Source: Atherinomorus stipes (taxonomy: Eukaryota > Chordata > Actinopteri > Atheriniformes > Atherinidae). Taken from it: a DNA stretch of 64,000 bases. The notes below the pieces were generated by a model. It made no database searches and was not told the origin of the DNA. It worked only from the letters and a program-made list of their open reading frames with translations. The stretch covers positions 682,001 to 746,000 of the forward strand of contig JALJCO010003469.1 of NCBI GenBank assembly GCA_023101725.1, given 5' to 3'. Within the stretch, counting starts at the first letter, position 1; every line of letters begins with the position of its first letter. The position numbers and the translations under genes were made by a program. This document shows positions 1-11,005 of the stretch, piece by piece.

Positions 1-1461
1 GGCTAGGGAAACCATCCCATGCACCTCAAATGCAATAATCTGTATGAAAAATTCCAATCAGGTTTAGTCACTCCCACAGCACAAAAACAGCTCTCATCAG
101 AGTCACCAGCAACCTGCTGATGGCCTCTGATTCTGGTTCAACATCTCCTAATCCTTCTCAACCTCTGCTGTGTTTGACACAGTGGATCACCACGTCCTCC
201 TCCACCGCCTCCAGCACTACATCGGTCTCTACGGCACTGCCTTTTACTGGTTTTACTCCTACCTCACTGAAAAGACTGAGTACGTGGCCCTGGGAGATAC
301 AAAATCCTGACCTCACACTGTCACCTGTGGGGTCCCCCAGGGCTCTGTGCTCGGCCCTACCCACTTCACCATCTATTTGCTCCCCCTTGGTTTTGTCATT
401 GGCAGGCATGGAATCAACTTCCATGGCTATGCTGACGACACACAACTTTACATTAAAATTACTCCCCCCAGCTCCCCTGCCACCGCTGTCACCTGCCTCA
501 CCTCCTGCCTGAAGGAGATAAAGGCGTGGATGAGTCAAAACTTCCTGCAGCTTAATGGCTCAAAAACAGAAGACATCGAAACTGGCCCTTCTCATCAACT
601 TCGCACCTCTCCTGTCACCTCTGTTTCATTCTGTGGTCATACTTTTCCCCTCTCTCCCTCTGTTACAAGCCTTGGGGTCAAGTTTGACCCCCACCTCTCC
701 TTTGACAATCATGTCACCTCCATCTGCAAAACTTATGTCTTTCACCCCTGTAATATTTCCAAACTCTGCCCCTCCCTATCCCTCTCTGCTGCAGAGAAGC
801 TCATCCATGCCTTTGTCTCCTCAAGGTTGGACTACTGCAACGCTCTCCTTATCGGGATCTCTGGCAGGAGCCTTCAGAAGCTCCAGTACGTACAAAACTG
901 CCAGGGTCCTAATGAGGGTGAGGAAACACAAGCACATCACTTCCATCCTTCACATTCTGCACTGGCTCCCCAATTACGCCCATATAGAGTACAAGATCCT
1001 TCTGCACACCCATCACTGTCTGCACAGTGCACCCCCCCCCCCCCCCCCCCTACCTCACTACACTGCTCACACTACACACCTCTTCCCAGGCCTGGTCAGG
1101 CCAACAGCACCGTCTGGCCCCGCACAGGACAGGGCTAAAAGCGATGGGCGACAGGGCTTTTGAAACCGCAGCTCCCTGTCTGTGGAACGCCCTCTTGGAC
1201 CACCTTAGGGCACCACAGACGGTGGACTATTTTAAGAAAGGACTAAAAACCTTTCTTTTTAGAAAAGCCTATAACTGCTGATTTTGTCATTTACGATAGG
1301 CTATGTTTTCCTTTTAATGCACTGATTTTAATGATTGTCTCTTACACTGTTTTTACCTTGTTTAAATTTTCTCTCTAGCTCTTTTTATCCTGTAGCACTT
1401 TGAGATTTGAATTCAAATGTAAAGTGTGTTACAAATAAAACTTATTATTTTTCTTATTATT
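1..1461 (+). mobile_element. 5'-incomplete L2/CR1-like non-LTR retrotransposon (LINE)
   Basis: This is the 3' portion of a LINE that is either cut by the window edge or 5'-truncated. Its reverse-transcriptase coding remnant runs to about position 1280. After that come roughly 160 bp of AT-rich 3' UTR and a terminal segment (about 1395-1461) with CACTTTGAGATTT, AATAAA and a TTATTATT-rich tail, the usual ending of teleost L2-like LINEs. A pure C run of about 20 bases at 1030-1050 interrupts the coding part. The clade is inferred from the RT motifs and the tail; L2, CR1 and Rex1-type assignments cannot be separated without a search. Confidence 0.85.
52..1281 (+). pseudogene. LINE reverse transcriptase remnant (palm, thumb and C-terminal tail)
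   Basis: The encoded protein was the RNA-directed DNA polymerase of the LINE, which copies element RNA at a nicked target site in the nucleus. Visible in order are NNLYEKFQSG (RT motif region, frame 1), AVFDTVDHH (motif A, about 167-192), GVPQGSVLGP (329-358), GYADDTQLY (425-451, the YADD catalytic motif), LGVKFDPHLSF (about 672-705) and SSRLDYCNALL (about 818-850), mostly in frame 2. After about 895 the frame shifts, and HILHWLP with IEYKILL (to about 1005) is read in another frame. The tail RAFETAAPCLWNALLDHL runs to the stop near 1281. In-frame stops occur at 149-151 and 308-310, and there are at least two frameshifts, so it is inactive. The intact YADD codons show decay elsewhere rather than at the active site. 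Confidence 0.85.
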
Positions 1462-1860
1462 CAACTGCAACAGTCCGATATCTGCAACGAGTATGTAGCA
1501 AAGAGGGAGGTTGAGGACAGGTGAGCATCAGAGACACCTTCCAAGAGGAAGCATCCAAGCTCCATGAATACATCAGGAAGATGTCCCCAAGGGAAGAGGC
1601 ACTTAGTGAATGTCTCAGGCAGTGAAAACTGGAGAAAGAGTGGAGGAACCATGATGGGAGGAAAAACCCTATGTGACAGTGTGGGGTCCTGTCAATATGC
1701 CTCCAATAGATCATGTTCCCTGGCTACTTGGCCATAGGGATAACCCTTTGGCTGACTGGTAAGCATGCATGACTCTCACCTGGCAGAATGTGGGAACAAA
1801 ACCTGTCTAGGTCCTCTGTTGTGTACCTTGTCACTCCTGCATGGACCACCAACAGAAAGC
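1457..1860 (+). repeat. Dispersed repeat of unknown class, copy 1
   Basis: About 1670-1715 and 1770-1850 match 55880-55930 and 56340-56425. Shared landmarks are TGTGACAGT..TGGGG, GATCATG, CATGCATGACT.TCACCTGG and CCTCTGTTGTGTACCTTG. A short open stretch (about 1530-1614, plus strand) reads as a charged, helix-like segment (EEASKLHEYIRKMSPREEAL) before a stop, so part of it may once have been coding. The downstream shared part (about 1745-1805) resembles a decayed tRNA-like head with A-box-like and B-box-like spacing. Class and function are not recognised. Confidence 0.5.
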
Positions 1861-1950
1861 TGAAGTAGCTGATATGAACTAGTCCTACCAGTGGCTAGAG
1901 AGGGCTGGGCTGAAGGACAGCAACCCATCCAGCGGATATGGTGCTAGGTG

Positions 1951-3260
1951 AGAAAAGATATTTTAATATATGAACCGTCAGGTTTAGACAGCAGATCCAC
2001 CAGACCCCAGAAAGGGTTCAGAAGATTTCCATCCAGTTGTGCTCCACAGTGTTTGTCCATGCAGGTCTCACATCAAAGGACATACCACCAACTCACCAGC
2101 AATAACGCACCATGCAGCACAACCTCAGTTTATTAAGTTAGAACAAGAAGAAAACATGCCAGGCTCTGCATTGAATCTTAGAGCATCTGTTGACTTTCTG
2201 GAATAGAAGTAACTGTTATTCTAAAGCTGCAATAATGCAGCCATCATTGTGATGATTATATGAAATTAATCAAAGTGGCCTAGTTATGGTAAGGAGTGCC
2301 CGTAATCCTAAATTCTCCAGAAAGTGTGGTCAGAAAATGAACAAAATGAAAATGATATGAAATATATGTCTAATTAGGTCCCTGGTAACCAAAGGTTTTG
2401 CATGGTGGCTATTAAAGCCATTCTTGGTTTCTTGGATGGGCATCAGAGGGTTTAAACCCAGCTGATGAGCAGGAGAAGAGAGGATTGGGATACATTTGTC
2501 TTATAAATTCAAATCATTTTAATGAGTCAGGCAGTGCAGACTGAAGAACTTGTAGCTGTAACCGTGCACAAGGACGCACATTAATGTAATTAATACTCAG
2601 AGGAGAGCACATTTTCCTTCCCGCAGAGTGATTTTTAATGCCGCACAATGCTTAAGCAAAGATCAGCAGGCATAGTGGAACTGGATGTTTGGTTGGAGGA
2701 ATTGCTGCAACACACTGTTTAATATGTATATAAGAATGAAACCAGCTTGTCCACTGAGCTCACATCATGCTGTAGAATGCAAGCTATTAATAAAACATGT
2801 TGTAATCATGACCTGCATTCAAATAATGCAAATTAATCAGACTGTCATTGTTCAAATATATCATACTGGAGCTGAACTGCCCAAGGCCCTGCAATAATCT
2901 AAATCTAAAGCTCACCAATTGATTTTAATCATTATTCATTTTCATTTAAACATTATCATTCATATCTGTGATTTTTCAAGCATATCTATGTAAAATTAAC
3001 ATTCCTAGTCCTTTGCGCTTGGTGTTACTATAAACTGATTTGCCTTTTACTTTTCAGTTACAGCCTTGCTGCTTTAAATGTCTTCACCAGATGTTTCCAT
3101 GTAATCAACCTTGATCTACTGATCAAACACTAATTACAAAGTTAATTAATTAACATATTAATTACAAAGTTGTGAATGTTCTTCTTTTACTAAACTGTCT
3201 ATAAACACTATGAAATCAAGAATAAAGGTTATTGACATCATCAGAAAAGAGCAAGTAAAA
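1951..3260. other. AT-rich sequence, no feature recognised
   Basis: Only short chance open frames are present, and I see no repeat end or RNA gene. TTAATTAA-type runs occur near 3135-3170. Confidence 0.5.
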
Positions 3261-3272
3261 TTTTTTACTTAA

Positions 3273-3941
3273 AGGGACTTGAGGCAAGATTAAGAAACGA
3301 AACTCGCGACTGCCGCGATTGGCGCTTCAGGTAACTGCAGCCACGAGCAAAGCCGTCACGGGAACGTGCACAAACTGAAGCTATGATGCTGTTTACTCAC
3401 CTTTCTCTCCGTAGTTATACTTTGTAGTGGTCTTTCAGTTGATCTGGATCGTTTGCTGACGGCAGAATAATCCATAACAATCGCTTGCAGTGTTTGAATT
3501 TACCGCGACCGGCTTCGTCCTATATCAAAACAGCGGATGTAGCGTCATGTGACGTCACGTCCGCATGACAGAGCTGGAAAACTATAATGTTGTTTACTAA
3601 GCTTTTTCTTCGTAGTTACAATTTTTAATGGTCTTTCAGTTGATCTAGATCGTATTCTGACGGCAGAATAATCCATAACTATGCTTCGGTGTTTTATTTA
3701 ACGTGACCATCTTTTCCTGCATCAAAACTACGGATGTAGCGTATTTGACGTCACGTCCGCAGGGCAGCGCGGGAAATTGGACACCGAATTGCAGCGAATT
3801 TTGCAGCACACAGCCTGTTAGGCAACGGAGAGAAACATGGGTGGAAACGTTATTTTTGGTATTTAGCGCTTCATCACCCATTAGTATGAAAAAAAGGGAC
3901 ATTCATGTTTGGTTTTTTTCAAATTCCTGCCTCAAGTCCCT
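3273..3941. mobile_element. Non-autonomous DNA transposon flanked by TTAA
   Basis: The ends are a perfect 14-bp inverted repeat, AGGGACTTGAGGCA at 3273 and its complement ending at 3941. TTAA flanks both sides (3269-3272 and 3942-3945), as expected for a 4-bp target duplication. TTAA-specific superfamilies are piggyBac and Kolobok; the AGGGA terminus and length fit a Kolobok-type non-autonomous element better, but that is inference. No transposase is encoded. The interior is a tandem duplication (see separate entry). Confidence 0.8.
3381..3775. repeat. Two-unit tandem duplication inside the TTAA element
   Basis: Unit 1 (3381-3581) and unit 2 (3582 to about 3775) share the order TGTTTACT, GTAGTTA, GGTCTTTCAGTTGATCT, GACGGCAGAATAATCCATAA, CGGATGTAGCGT and GACGTCACGTCCGCA. 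The units have diverged, so the duplication is old. Each carries a CRE-like TGACGTCA palindrome (about 3550 and 3747). Confidence 0.8.
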
Positions 3942-4212
3942 TTAAAAATTATAAGGTTGAAGACAGAAACTTGAGGGAACTCGCATTAAATTTCTGGTCT
4001 AAATAGCCTTTAGCTACAGTATTTTTAACACCTTTTTCAATTTGTGGGAAAAATGCAGCAATTGTAGATGAAAGAATTCGAGTCATGCAGCGAAACCAAA
4101 TTCTTACACCTCTAAGGTAAAAATTCTGTCTATTATATTATTGACTGTGTGGATGTGAACTGATTCTACTTTATTTCAGCAGTCTTAGTGATGATGTTTT
4201 TCAATTAAGTTC

Positions 4213-4311
4213 AGTCAGTCAGTCATCAGTCAGTCATTTTCTGTACCGCTTCCCTATTTGGGGGGGGGGGGGTTGGGGGGGCCCTCCTAGGTATTATCGG
4301 GAGAGAGGGGG
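4213..4311. repeat. Fragment of a common teleost dispersed repeat with G-rich run
   Basis: CAGTCAGTCATTTTCTGTACCGCTTCCCTATT, split here by imperfect CAGT repeats, resembles the start of the repeat at 30805-31016 (tetranucleotide run, then a CGCTTATTC-like segment). It is followed by two G runs of 13 and 8 bases and a short GGGAGAGAGGGGG tract. It is truncated where the LINE tail begins. Confidence 0.45.
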
Positions 4312-5074
4312 TCAACTTTATTTGTATAGCATCAATTCATGACAATGCCACCTCAGGGCGCTTAACAAACAGAAAAATTGAAGTCAGATTCGTAGCCTAG
4401 CTCAGGAAACCAACAGATTGGATTGAATCTTGACTTGACCCGGTCCAATACCCCATCCCGAACAAGCATGGAGTGCTGGCGACAGTGGGAAGAAAAACAC
4501 CCTTTTAACAGGGAGGAAAAACCTTCGGCAGAACCCGGCTCAGATAGGGCGGCCATCTGCCTCGACCGGCTGGGGTGGAGAAGACAGAAAGAGAGACCAA
4601 CAAACACTGCAACTTTTATCCAGCCAGACCTGCTGAGAAAGGAGAGACACAGTTAATGATGCAATACTGCCACAAGTTTCTACATGGAGAATCAGAGATG
4701 AGTGTGAAAGGAAGAGCCCAGTGCATCATGAAAGTCCCTCAGCAGTCTAAACCTATAGCAGCTTAACTAAGGGATGGCTAACCATCCCTAACTATACGAC
4801 TTATCAAAAAGGAAGGTTTTAAGCCTAATCTTAAAGGTAGAGAGGGTGTCTGCCTCCCAAACCTGAATTGGTAGCTGGTTCCACAATAGGGGGGCTTGAT
4901 AGCCAAATGCTCTCCATCCCATTCTACTCTTAGAGGCCATTGGAACCACCAGAAGGCCTGCAGTTTGAGAGAAAAGTGCTCTGCTTGGAATATATGAGAA
5001 CTATAAGATCTCTAATATATAATGGAGCTTGGTCATGGAGAGTTTACAGCAGAGGTTGCGCTAGACTTTTTCGT

Positions 5075-5515
5075 TGTCGAATATTTTGAAAGAAAGAAAA
5101 AAAAAAAACCAATAAAATAATATATTTTTTATCTAACAATAAAATTAATATATAAAAATAAAATAATAAAATATGTAAGAAAATTTTATTAAAAGATGTG
5201 TTGGTGGGGTGGGAGGGAGAAAAAGATAATTTTTTTCTCTCTCCTCTCTCCCAGTCTGTCTTTCTCTTTTTTCTTCTTTTCTCAACAATAACTTCAATAT
5301 TTTTTAAAGGAGAATTGGGAAAAAACAGGGGGTGGGGGAATTTCAGGAGAACCACAGAGGAAAAGGCAAAGGGGAAAGAATAAGAAAACCCACAATCTAG
5401 TGGTGAGGGAAAAAAACGGGAATGTGAAAAGGAGTGAGGAGTAATGGGATTTTGCTGTCACGTAAAAAAAAAAAAATAAGGAAGTAAATGAAAAAAACCC
5501 CCCCCGTTTACAGTA
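5075..5515. repeat. A-rich low-complexity block within the LINE
   Basis: The block holds long A, T, GA and C tracts (for example C8 near 5497 and A12 near 5466) with no recognisable LINE sequence. The LINE resumes at about 5520. It could be an inserted poly-purine tract or poor consensus sequence. Confidence 0.5.
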
Positions 5516-6110
5516 TATGTGAGAAGAAGAATTTTAAATTCTATTCTGGATTTAACAGGGAGCCAATGAAGAGAAGCTAGAACTGGAGAAATAGTCAGAA
5601 CCCTCGCTGCAGCATTTTGGATCAGCTGGAAATTTTTCAAGGCATATTTGGGGCAGCCCGATAATAAGGAATTACAGTAGTCCAATCTGGAAGTAACAAA
5701 AGCATGAACTAACTTTTCTGCATCTTTCTGGGAGAGGATGACCCTAATTTTAGCAATATTACATAGGTGGAAGAAGGCGGTTATAGGAATGTATTTTACA
5801 TGTGAGCCAAAAGACAAATCCTGGTCAAAAATGACTCCAGGATTCTTCACTATGAGAAAAGGAAGGCCAAATGAATGCCATCCAGATCAACTACAAAGCT
5901 AGACAATTTAGTCCTGAGTTTTTCAGGTCCAAAGACAACAACCTCGGTCTTGTCTGAATTTGGAAACAGAAAATTCAGAGTCACCTGGGTCTTTATGTCA
6001 CTAAGACATCTTTGTAATCTAACAAACTGATTGGTTTCATCAGGCTTTATAGATAAGTATATCTGAGTGCTGTCTGCATAGCAATGAAAATTTATGCCAT
6101 GTCGTCTGAT
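5500..6110 (-). pseudogene. LINE reverse transcriptase remnant, minus strand
   Basis: Minus-strand motifs in order are RRHGINFHCYADSTQIYL (about 6110-6055), a YADD-box relative in which the second Asp is Ser; KTQVTLNFLFPNSDKTEVVV (about 6000-5935); then, after a frame change, LSFGSHVKYI, FVTSRLDYCNSLLSG, LQLIQNAAARVL-like sequence, LASLHWLPVKSRIEFKILLL (to about 5525). The catalytic change D to S plus frameshifts make it inactive. The order is the same as in the LINE at the window start, and it likely belongs to the same clade but a different family. Confidence 0.8.
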
Positions 6111-6124
6111 GATATTATCTGTTG

Positions 6125-7160
6125 GACCTCATCAGTCTTACTGTCACCTACCACATTTAGCCTCCTTTCACACACTGGTGTATCACTTTTTTTTATAGGT
6201 TTTTTTTAAACAGTAACTATGCAGAATGCATTCAATAATAATGGAGAACACAGCAATATTAATGAAACGACCATGGAAGTACATCTTTAAGAATCTATGT
6301 GTTTTCTGTCTCTGTTTATACAGCTGGACATCATAAGTAACTCCGACCCTCCTCTTGTAACAGATGGAGCTCTACCTTTGATGCTTGTTATCACCGTTGA
6401 GATAAATTCTTTCACTAACTCTCTTTTTTCTTTCACCACTTGTTGGTACTCTTACGGTAGAGTTGAATTCTAACCTGAAGCCCCAACCTGTTCTGGAAAA
6501 AGTTGGCTTCCTACCATGAGTTTCTATGACAATGCACCCTAGTTAAGAGGTTAATTGCTTGTGCTAAAAAATTCTGAGCTGAACCTGATGTATTCCACAG
6601 TAATCAGCTTGGTTTTAATGGGAAAGCTAACTTCAGAAGAGAACACAGAAATGATGAGTCGTACACAACAGCATGATTTCACTTATTTATGACTAGAAAA
6701 AGAAAGTGCTGGCTGGGAAATCATGTTGACAAGGCAGGGCTTGGAGCAGACAGCCATGTGATGCAGGCCTTGAGCTCTGCCACCATTTACTGTACCTGCA
6801 CTGGAACAAAACATCAAAGAAACTGGTTTTCAAAAGTTAATGCAGAAATTCACCACCTGGGGAACAATTCTGAAATAACTTTACAGCTGCTGGGATCACT
6901 CTGCATCCATATCCACAACCATGGTGTTGGTGTGTTTCATGACGACACAACATGCTACTCCAAATGCCGTCAGTAGGAAGAACAACCACAAAGCCAGCAT
7001 GGAGGACACATGCTGACATGCATCTCTCTGATTTGAGGGATAAAATAAAAAAATGCAGAGTCACAAAATTGAACTTCAACTTTGACTCTACAGCACTTTT
7101 CAAACAGACCTAAATCAAAAGAAGATCTAAAACTCACAAATAGAGCAGAAACATCAACAA
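6125..7160. other. No feature recognised
   Basis: Ordinary AT-rich sequence with T runs near 6190-6210. The short open frames show no family motif. Confidence 0.5.
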
Positions 7161-7162
7161 TT

Positions 7163-7275
7163 AATTACAGTTAGGGATGATTGATATTGCTTTTTACCGA
7201 TATCCAATATCTGATATTGTCCAACTCTTAATATCCGATATTTAATATCAGCCGATGACTATATTGACATCTGTG
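7163..7275. repeat. GATATC-rich dispersed repeat fragment
   Basis: Repeated CGATATC/CCGATATT words (ACCGATATCCAATATCTGAT, TTAATATCCGATATTTAATA, CAGCCGATGA) match, from memory, a widespread fish repeat built on CCGATATTGG-type words. It is truncated at both sides. Confidence 0.5.
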
Positions 7276-7309
7276 AGGTTGTATCGTCTCATAATCTAAT
7301 GGTGCGTTC

Positions 7310-7470
7310 AGACGGCAGTGGCACGGTGCAGGAGGAGTAGGGTGCTGAAGGTTGCAGCAGGAGGAAATCAACCACTGTGAATGCACTAAAGCGCATTCAC
7401 GTGGTGTGGGAGGAGTAGTGTGATGAAGGTCGCAGCAGCAGCTGAAGCGCATTCACAGTAATCAATCGTT
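7310..7470. repeat. Degenerate short tandem repeat
   Basis: Two imperfect units share GGAGGAGTAG.GTG.TGAAGGT.GCAGCAG and end in AAGCGCATTCAC (about 7320-7400 and 7405-7455), followed by another GCATTCACAGTAAT pair. Confidence 0.6.
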
Positions 7471-7546
7471 GAACGCATTCACAGTAATTACAGAAAGCTG
7501 TTAACACAGAAAACAATGAGTTCAGTGTAAACTTTGTCAAAACAAA

Positions 7547-9236
7547 GGGCCGGATTCATCAAGATTCAAATTTGTGTGTCGCCATTTTACCCACGCAATC
7601 TGGAATTTTCTGCGATGGGCTGAACCACGGTTTGCGAGTGATTTACCAAAAATGAAGGCGCAAATGACAGCGGGTGCAAACATGTTGGAAACGCCCCTAT
7701 ATTAATTAGGTTTTGCGTGTTTCGAGGTTTGGCGTGGCGAATTGCGAGAGACGACAGCACAAAAGGAAATATGATGCCAGATGAGGATGGAGATATTAGG
7801 AAGACGGAACAAATGAAAATAATTTAAAATAAGTATGATAAATGTAAAAAATTAATACAACAGGTATCCATGCGGAGTCTCAGAAGTGGCTAATTTATGA
7901 GGACATGGATCAGGAGTTGCTGAACAAATAAAAGTGTCTGCAGCTCCAACATAGTCTCTATTACGGAGGAGGCGCGCACCTTGGCACAATGCCAACAGCT
8001 TCAGAGCTTGTGCTGCCAGGTGATCCTGTGGTCCTGTTCAGGTGCTAAAATCCAAGTTAAAGGGACATTGTGTAACAATTGTATATTGCGAGCAGCTCCC
8101 TCGTACTTTTCATGCTGCGTTCGCCTGAAACGTGGCAGACGGACGACAGCCGTGGCATGTAACGGCATACACAAAACTCTATGTGAAGACTCAGTCCGCA
8201 TCTGATATGTTGTCATGGTGATGTCGTATTGTTTTAGCTGATCCATGTTTCACCATCTTTCTCTCTGCTTCTGTGATTAAAATTACATCTGATTTGTTAC
8301 TGACGGCCGTCTGCCCGACTGTACCTAAACGCAGCATCAGTTTAACAGTAGGTTCCCTCCTCTGCACCCACAGTGACTTTTCAAAGGCATTACCTCGAAC
8401 TGAGCTGAAAACTCCGGTGTCTCCGGTGAGTTTATGTTGTTTCCTACCGTCACGCTTCTACTGAACGTAAAAACATGGCAACATGACATGGTAGCCACCA
8501 CCGAGCCGACCTGTTCGATGTATATATGAATGATACGAACGGCAAATTCAGAGCTTAGAGGAGCACTTCAGTTTGTTGATGGGAGTGATTACTGATATTA
8601 TAAGCCCTTTATTGCATATTCATTGCAGAAAAAGTTCTACATGGATAAGAGGCGCTATTTAAGACGTTTTAAAGACCAAACCCTTTTAGCACGCTATGAA
8701 TACACTGCGAAAATTCAAATCTTAGCAAGTATATATTTTTTTCTTATTTCTAGAAAAAATATCTCATCACACTCAAAATAAGACAAAATTATTTCACGAG
8801 AAATATTTCAGTAAGATAAAGCATCTTGTTTTAAGACAATGCATCTTATTTCAAGACATCAGGAAAGTTTTGCTTGTCCTATTGGCATATTTTTTTCTTA
8901 TTACGAGCAAATAAATCTTGGCCACTCTTAAAATAACAAAAAGAAAATTTTTATGCGTAAGCCAGAAAATTCTCCAATGGGACCATCAAATTTTTTTTTG
9001 ATGTCTTGAAATGAGATGCATTGACTTAAAACAAGATCTTATATCTTACCGAAGTGTTTCTATGAAGAAATTTTGTCTTATTTTGAATGTGATGAGATAT
9101 TTTGACTAGAAATGAGAAAAAATATGCCTGCCAAGATTTGAGTTTTTGCAGTGTAGATCAGTATGTACATGTTTTTTGCGTTGGCAGTGAGATAGCTCAC
9201 GTTTTTATACATGCAAAACTTTGATAGATGCGGCCC
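7547..9236. mobile_element. Probable DNA transposon with GGGCCGGAT ends, containing a nested MITE
   Basis: The left end GGGCCGGATTCATCAA (7547) and the right end TTGATAGATGCGGCCC (to 9236) are imperfect inverted repeats. The right arm (about 8604-8700 and 9156-9236) is also found, without the nested MITE, at about 53715-53897. I recognise no transposase inside. The middle (about 7800-8600) could be unrelated sequence, so the two ends may not belong to one insertion. Confidence 0.5.
8701..9155. mobile_element. Palindromic MITE nested in the GGGCCGGAT element
   Basis: The arms read TACACTGCGAAAATTCAAAT at the left and, as the complement of the right end, TACACTGCAAAAACTCAAAT. Pairing continues inward through TCTTAGCAAG/TCTTGGCAGG, and further in through CATCTTGTTTTAAG and its complement CTTAAAACAAGATC. 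The whole unit can fold into one long imperfect hairpin. A terminal TA could be the target duplication. No coding capacity. Confidence 0.8.
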
Positions 9237-9239
9237 TAA

Positions 9240-9885
9240 GAGTTTTGATAGAAGAGTTTGTGTCCTGTAGCAAAACAGCGAGCTAAATGACCAATAAAAG
9301 ATAGATTCTGTTCCTCCACTTATCCCTTAGACTGCACAGTGCTCAACACCAGCTTCAATATTCAATCAACTATGAGTAGTGATTAGCCATTTGCCACCAA
9401 TCATGGCATTAACCAGCAAAACATTCCTCCCCCTCAAGCATGCATTGGCAGATTCTTTGGATTTATTAGAGCTGTTTTACTATTCAGGCAGTTCCTGAGC
9501 CTCGTGCAGCTACTCAAGTTTTTATTTGTGGCTTGTGTCACAGTTAATGATTTCATGGAAATGCACTTGAAAAGTATACTTTACAGATATTTGAAACATT
9601 TTTCTCGTCCAAATGCAGAATGGTGGGATAGGTTACAGACCCAGAACTGTTCCAGCCAGCTTGGCATATTTAAGGATCTTCACACCAGTCATGCTCTTTA
9701 AAGGGGAAGTAAATAGTAGACCGATGAGGGTAAAATAAAGGAGTGGTTAGAAATAAAAGATAGCTGAGTGAAACATTTAATGCAGTACTTATTTGGACTG
9801 AAACATAAAGCTATGGAAACTGTCACTTTAAAACAAACAGATAAAACAATGATGGATAAAATCCACATATATAGAAAGAAATGGA
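9240..9885. other. No feature recognised
   Basis: AT-rich unique-looking sequence. The short open frame at 9504-9701 has no recognisable motif. Confidence 0.5.
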
Positions 9886-9889
9886 AGTG

Positions 9890-10115
9890 AAAAGGCAATC
9901 TTAATGTAAGTGAGTCTTAAGTCTGGATTTGCAGATGGATGGAGTCAACAGTGGCAATGTCAGGTGGTGAGGACGACTTTGGGAATGGTGGCCAGGTGGG
10001 CGGGGGGCACAGTGAGGGGGATGAAGGAGGATCTGAGGAGCAGACTGAAGTGGTGATCTGAGGTCAGATGTAAGGTTATGGCAACATTTTTCAGTCCTCC
10101 ACAGATCCAATCTAC
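9890..10115 (-). pseudogene. C-terminal scrap of a LINE reverse transcriptase
   Basis: The minus strand ends in SICKSRLKTHLH, close to the LINE C-terminal pattern S.FKSRLKT.LF, preceded by a proline-rich stretch like the decayed RLATMG..AFS region. It is short and frameshifted. Family membership is inferred from this tail only. Confidence 0.45.
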
Positions 10116-10119
10116 TGTG

Positions 10120-10935
10120 TTTAATTTGCTAAAAAGTTCTGTACAAAATGAGCTGATATTTACTGATACTACAGAGGGATATTTGCTTAGCTGTTTAGGT
10201 GGCTCTTCTGTTGTCTGTCGTCTAAAAACAGTGAAGTTAGATTTAAACTCTTGCTACTGCTACATAAGGTTGGTTACAGTATCACTGCATAGTCTCTGCA
10301 GACGGCTGTGGAGGCTTGTTGCGCATCTCTTTCACACCTGACATGCAGCCATACTACACAAAACAGTTACACAGAAGTATTCCCTTGTGATTGGTCCGTT
10401 TTTAATCGCATGCTTTCAGATTTTTGGATCTCCTCACAAAATTTGTGCGGTAACCAGAAGAAAAAAATGCAACATGAGGCTGTAACCCTTCACTTGAATA
10501 TTTCACCAGCTATGCCGGCCCTACCATTCGCATACCACAGCTGTAGAAATCCAGCTTAAAGATCACTGCACTAGTGCTTGGAACATTTGCCATCATGAAT
10601 AAATAAAGACAGCAGCTTCAGATTTATATAAACTGAAGTGGTTAAAAGAAGACAGGATACGATCTCACCCCCCTCATGCTGAAAAACAGGAAAAAAGCAG
10701 CAGATTTTTTTTCCTGCAGAGACGTTCTGCAGCGCTTGTTCCTCTCTGTCCTGCTGTGTTATATAACAGTATCAGTTTCAGTTGACTGGGACTGAGATGT
10801 GCCCATTAGCTGAAACCATTTAATATTTACTGCGTGAGCCTAAACGTGTTAATGATTTTCAGACGTTTTCCCCCTTTATCCAGCAACTGAAAAAGCAACA
10901 GCTTCTTTCCCTTTCCTCTCAGTTTCATCTATTTT
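10120..10935. other. No feature recognised
   Basis: Unique-looking AT-rich sequence without repeat ends or coding signal. Confidence 0.5.
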
Positions 10936-10944
10936 GACTTTCAT

Positions 10945-11005
10945 TGATATATATATATATATATATATATACACAGTATATATATGTAAGAATATATATA
11001 TATGT
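10945..11005. repeat. (TA)n microsatellite
   Basis: Alternating TA from about 10948 to 10970, an interruption ACACAGTA, then two shorter TA tracts. Confidence 0.9.

Larger units (their letters stand above)
4312..6117 (-). mobile_element. L2/Rex1-like LINE fragment, minus strand
   Basis: Read on the minus strand, the element begins inside the reverse-transcriptase palm at about 6117 and ends at about 4312 with a tail reading GCTATACAAATAAAGTTGA, a typical LINE 3' end. The long 3' UTR (about 4315-5070 on the plus strand) holds a block that, from memory, is very abundant in teleosts (recognisable by CCTTCGGCAGAACCCGGCTC and CATCTGCCTCGACCGGCTGG). About 5080-5510 is A- and C-rich sequence lying between recognisable parts. 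Confidence 0.8.

Noticed and set aside
6837..7103. Minus-strand open frame of 88 codons with Cys/His residues
   Set aside because: Cys/His spacing fits no zinc-finger pattern I know.
8058..8075. TTAA followed by AGGGACATTGTGTAA, possible second TTAA-flanked element
   Set aside because: No complementary end with a TTAA flank could be found nearby.
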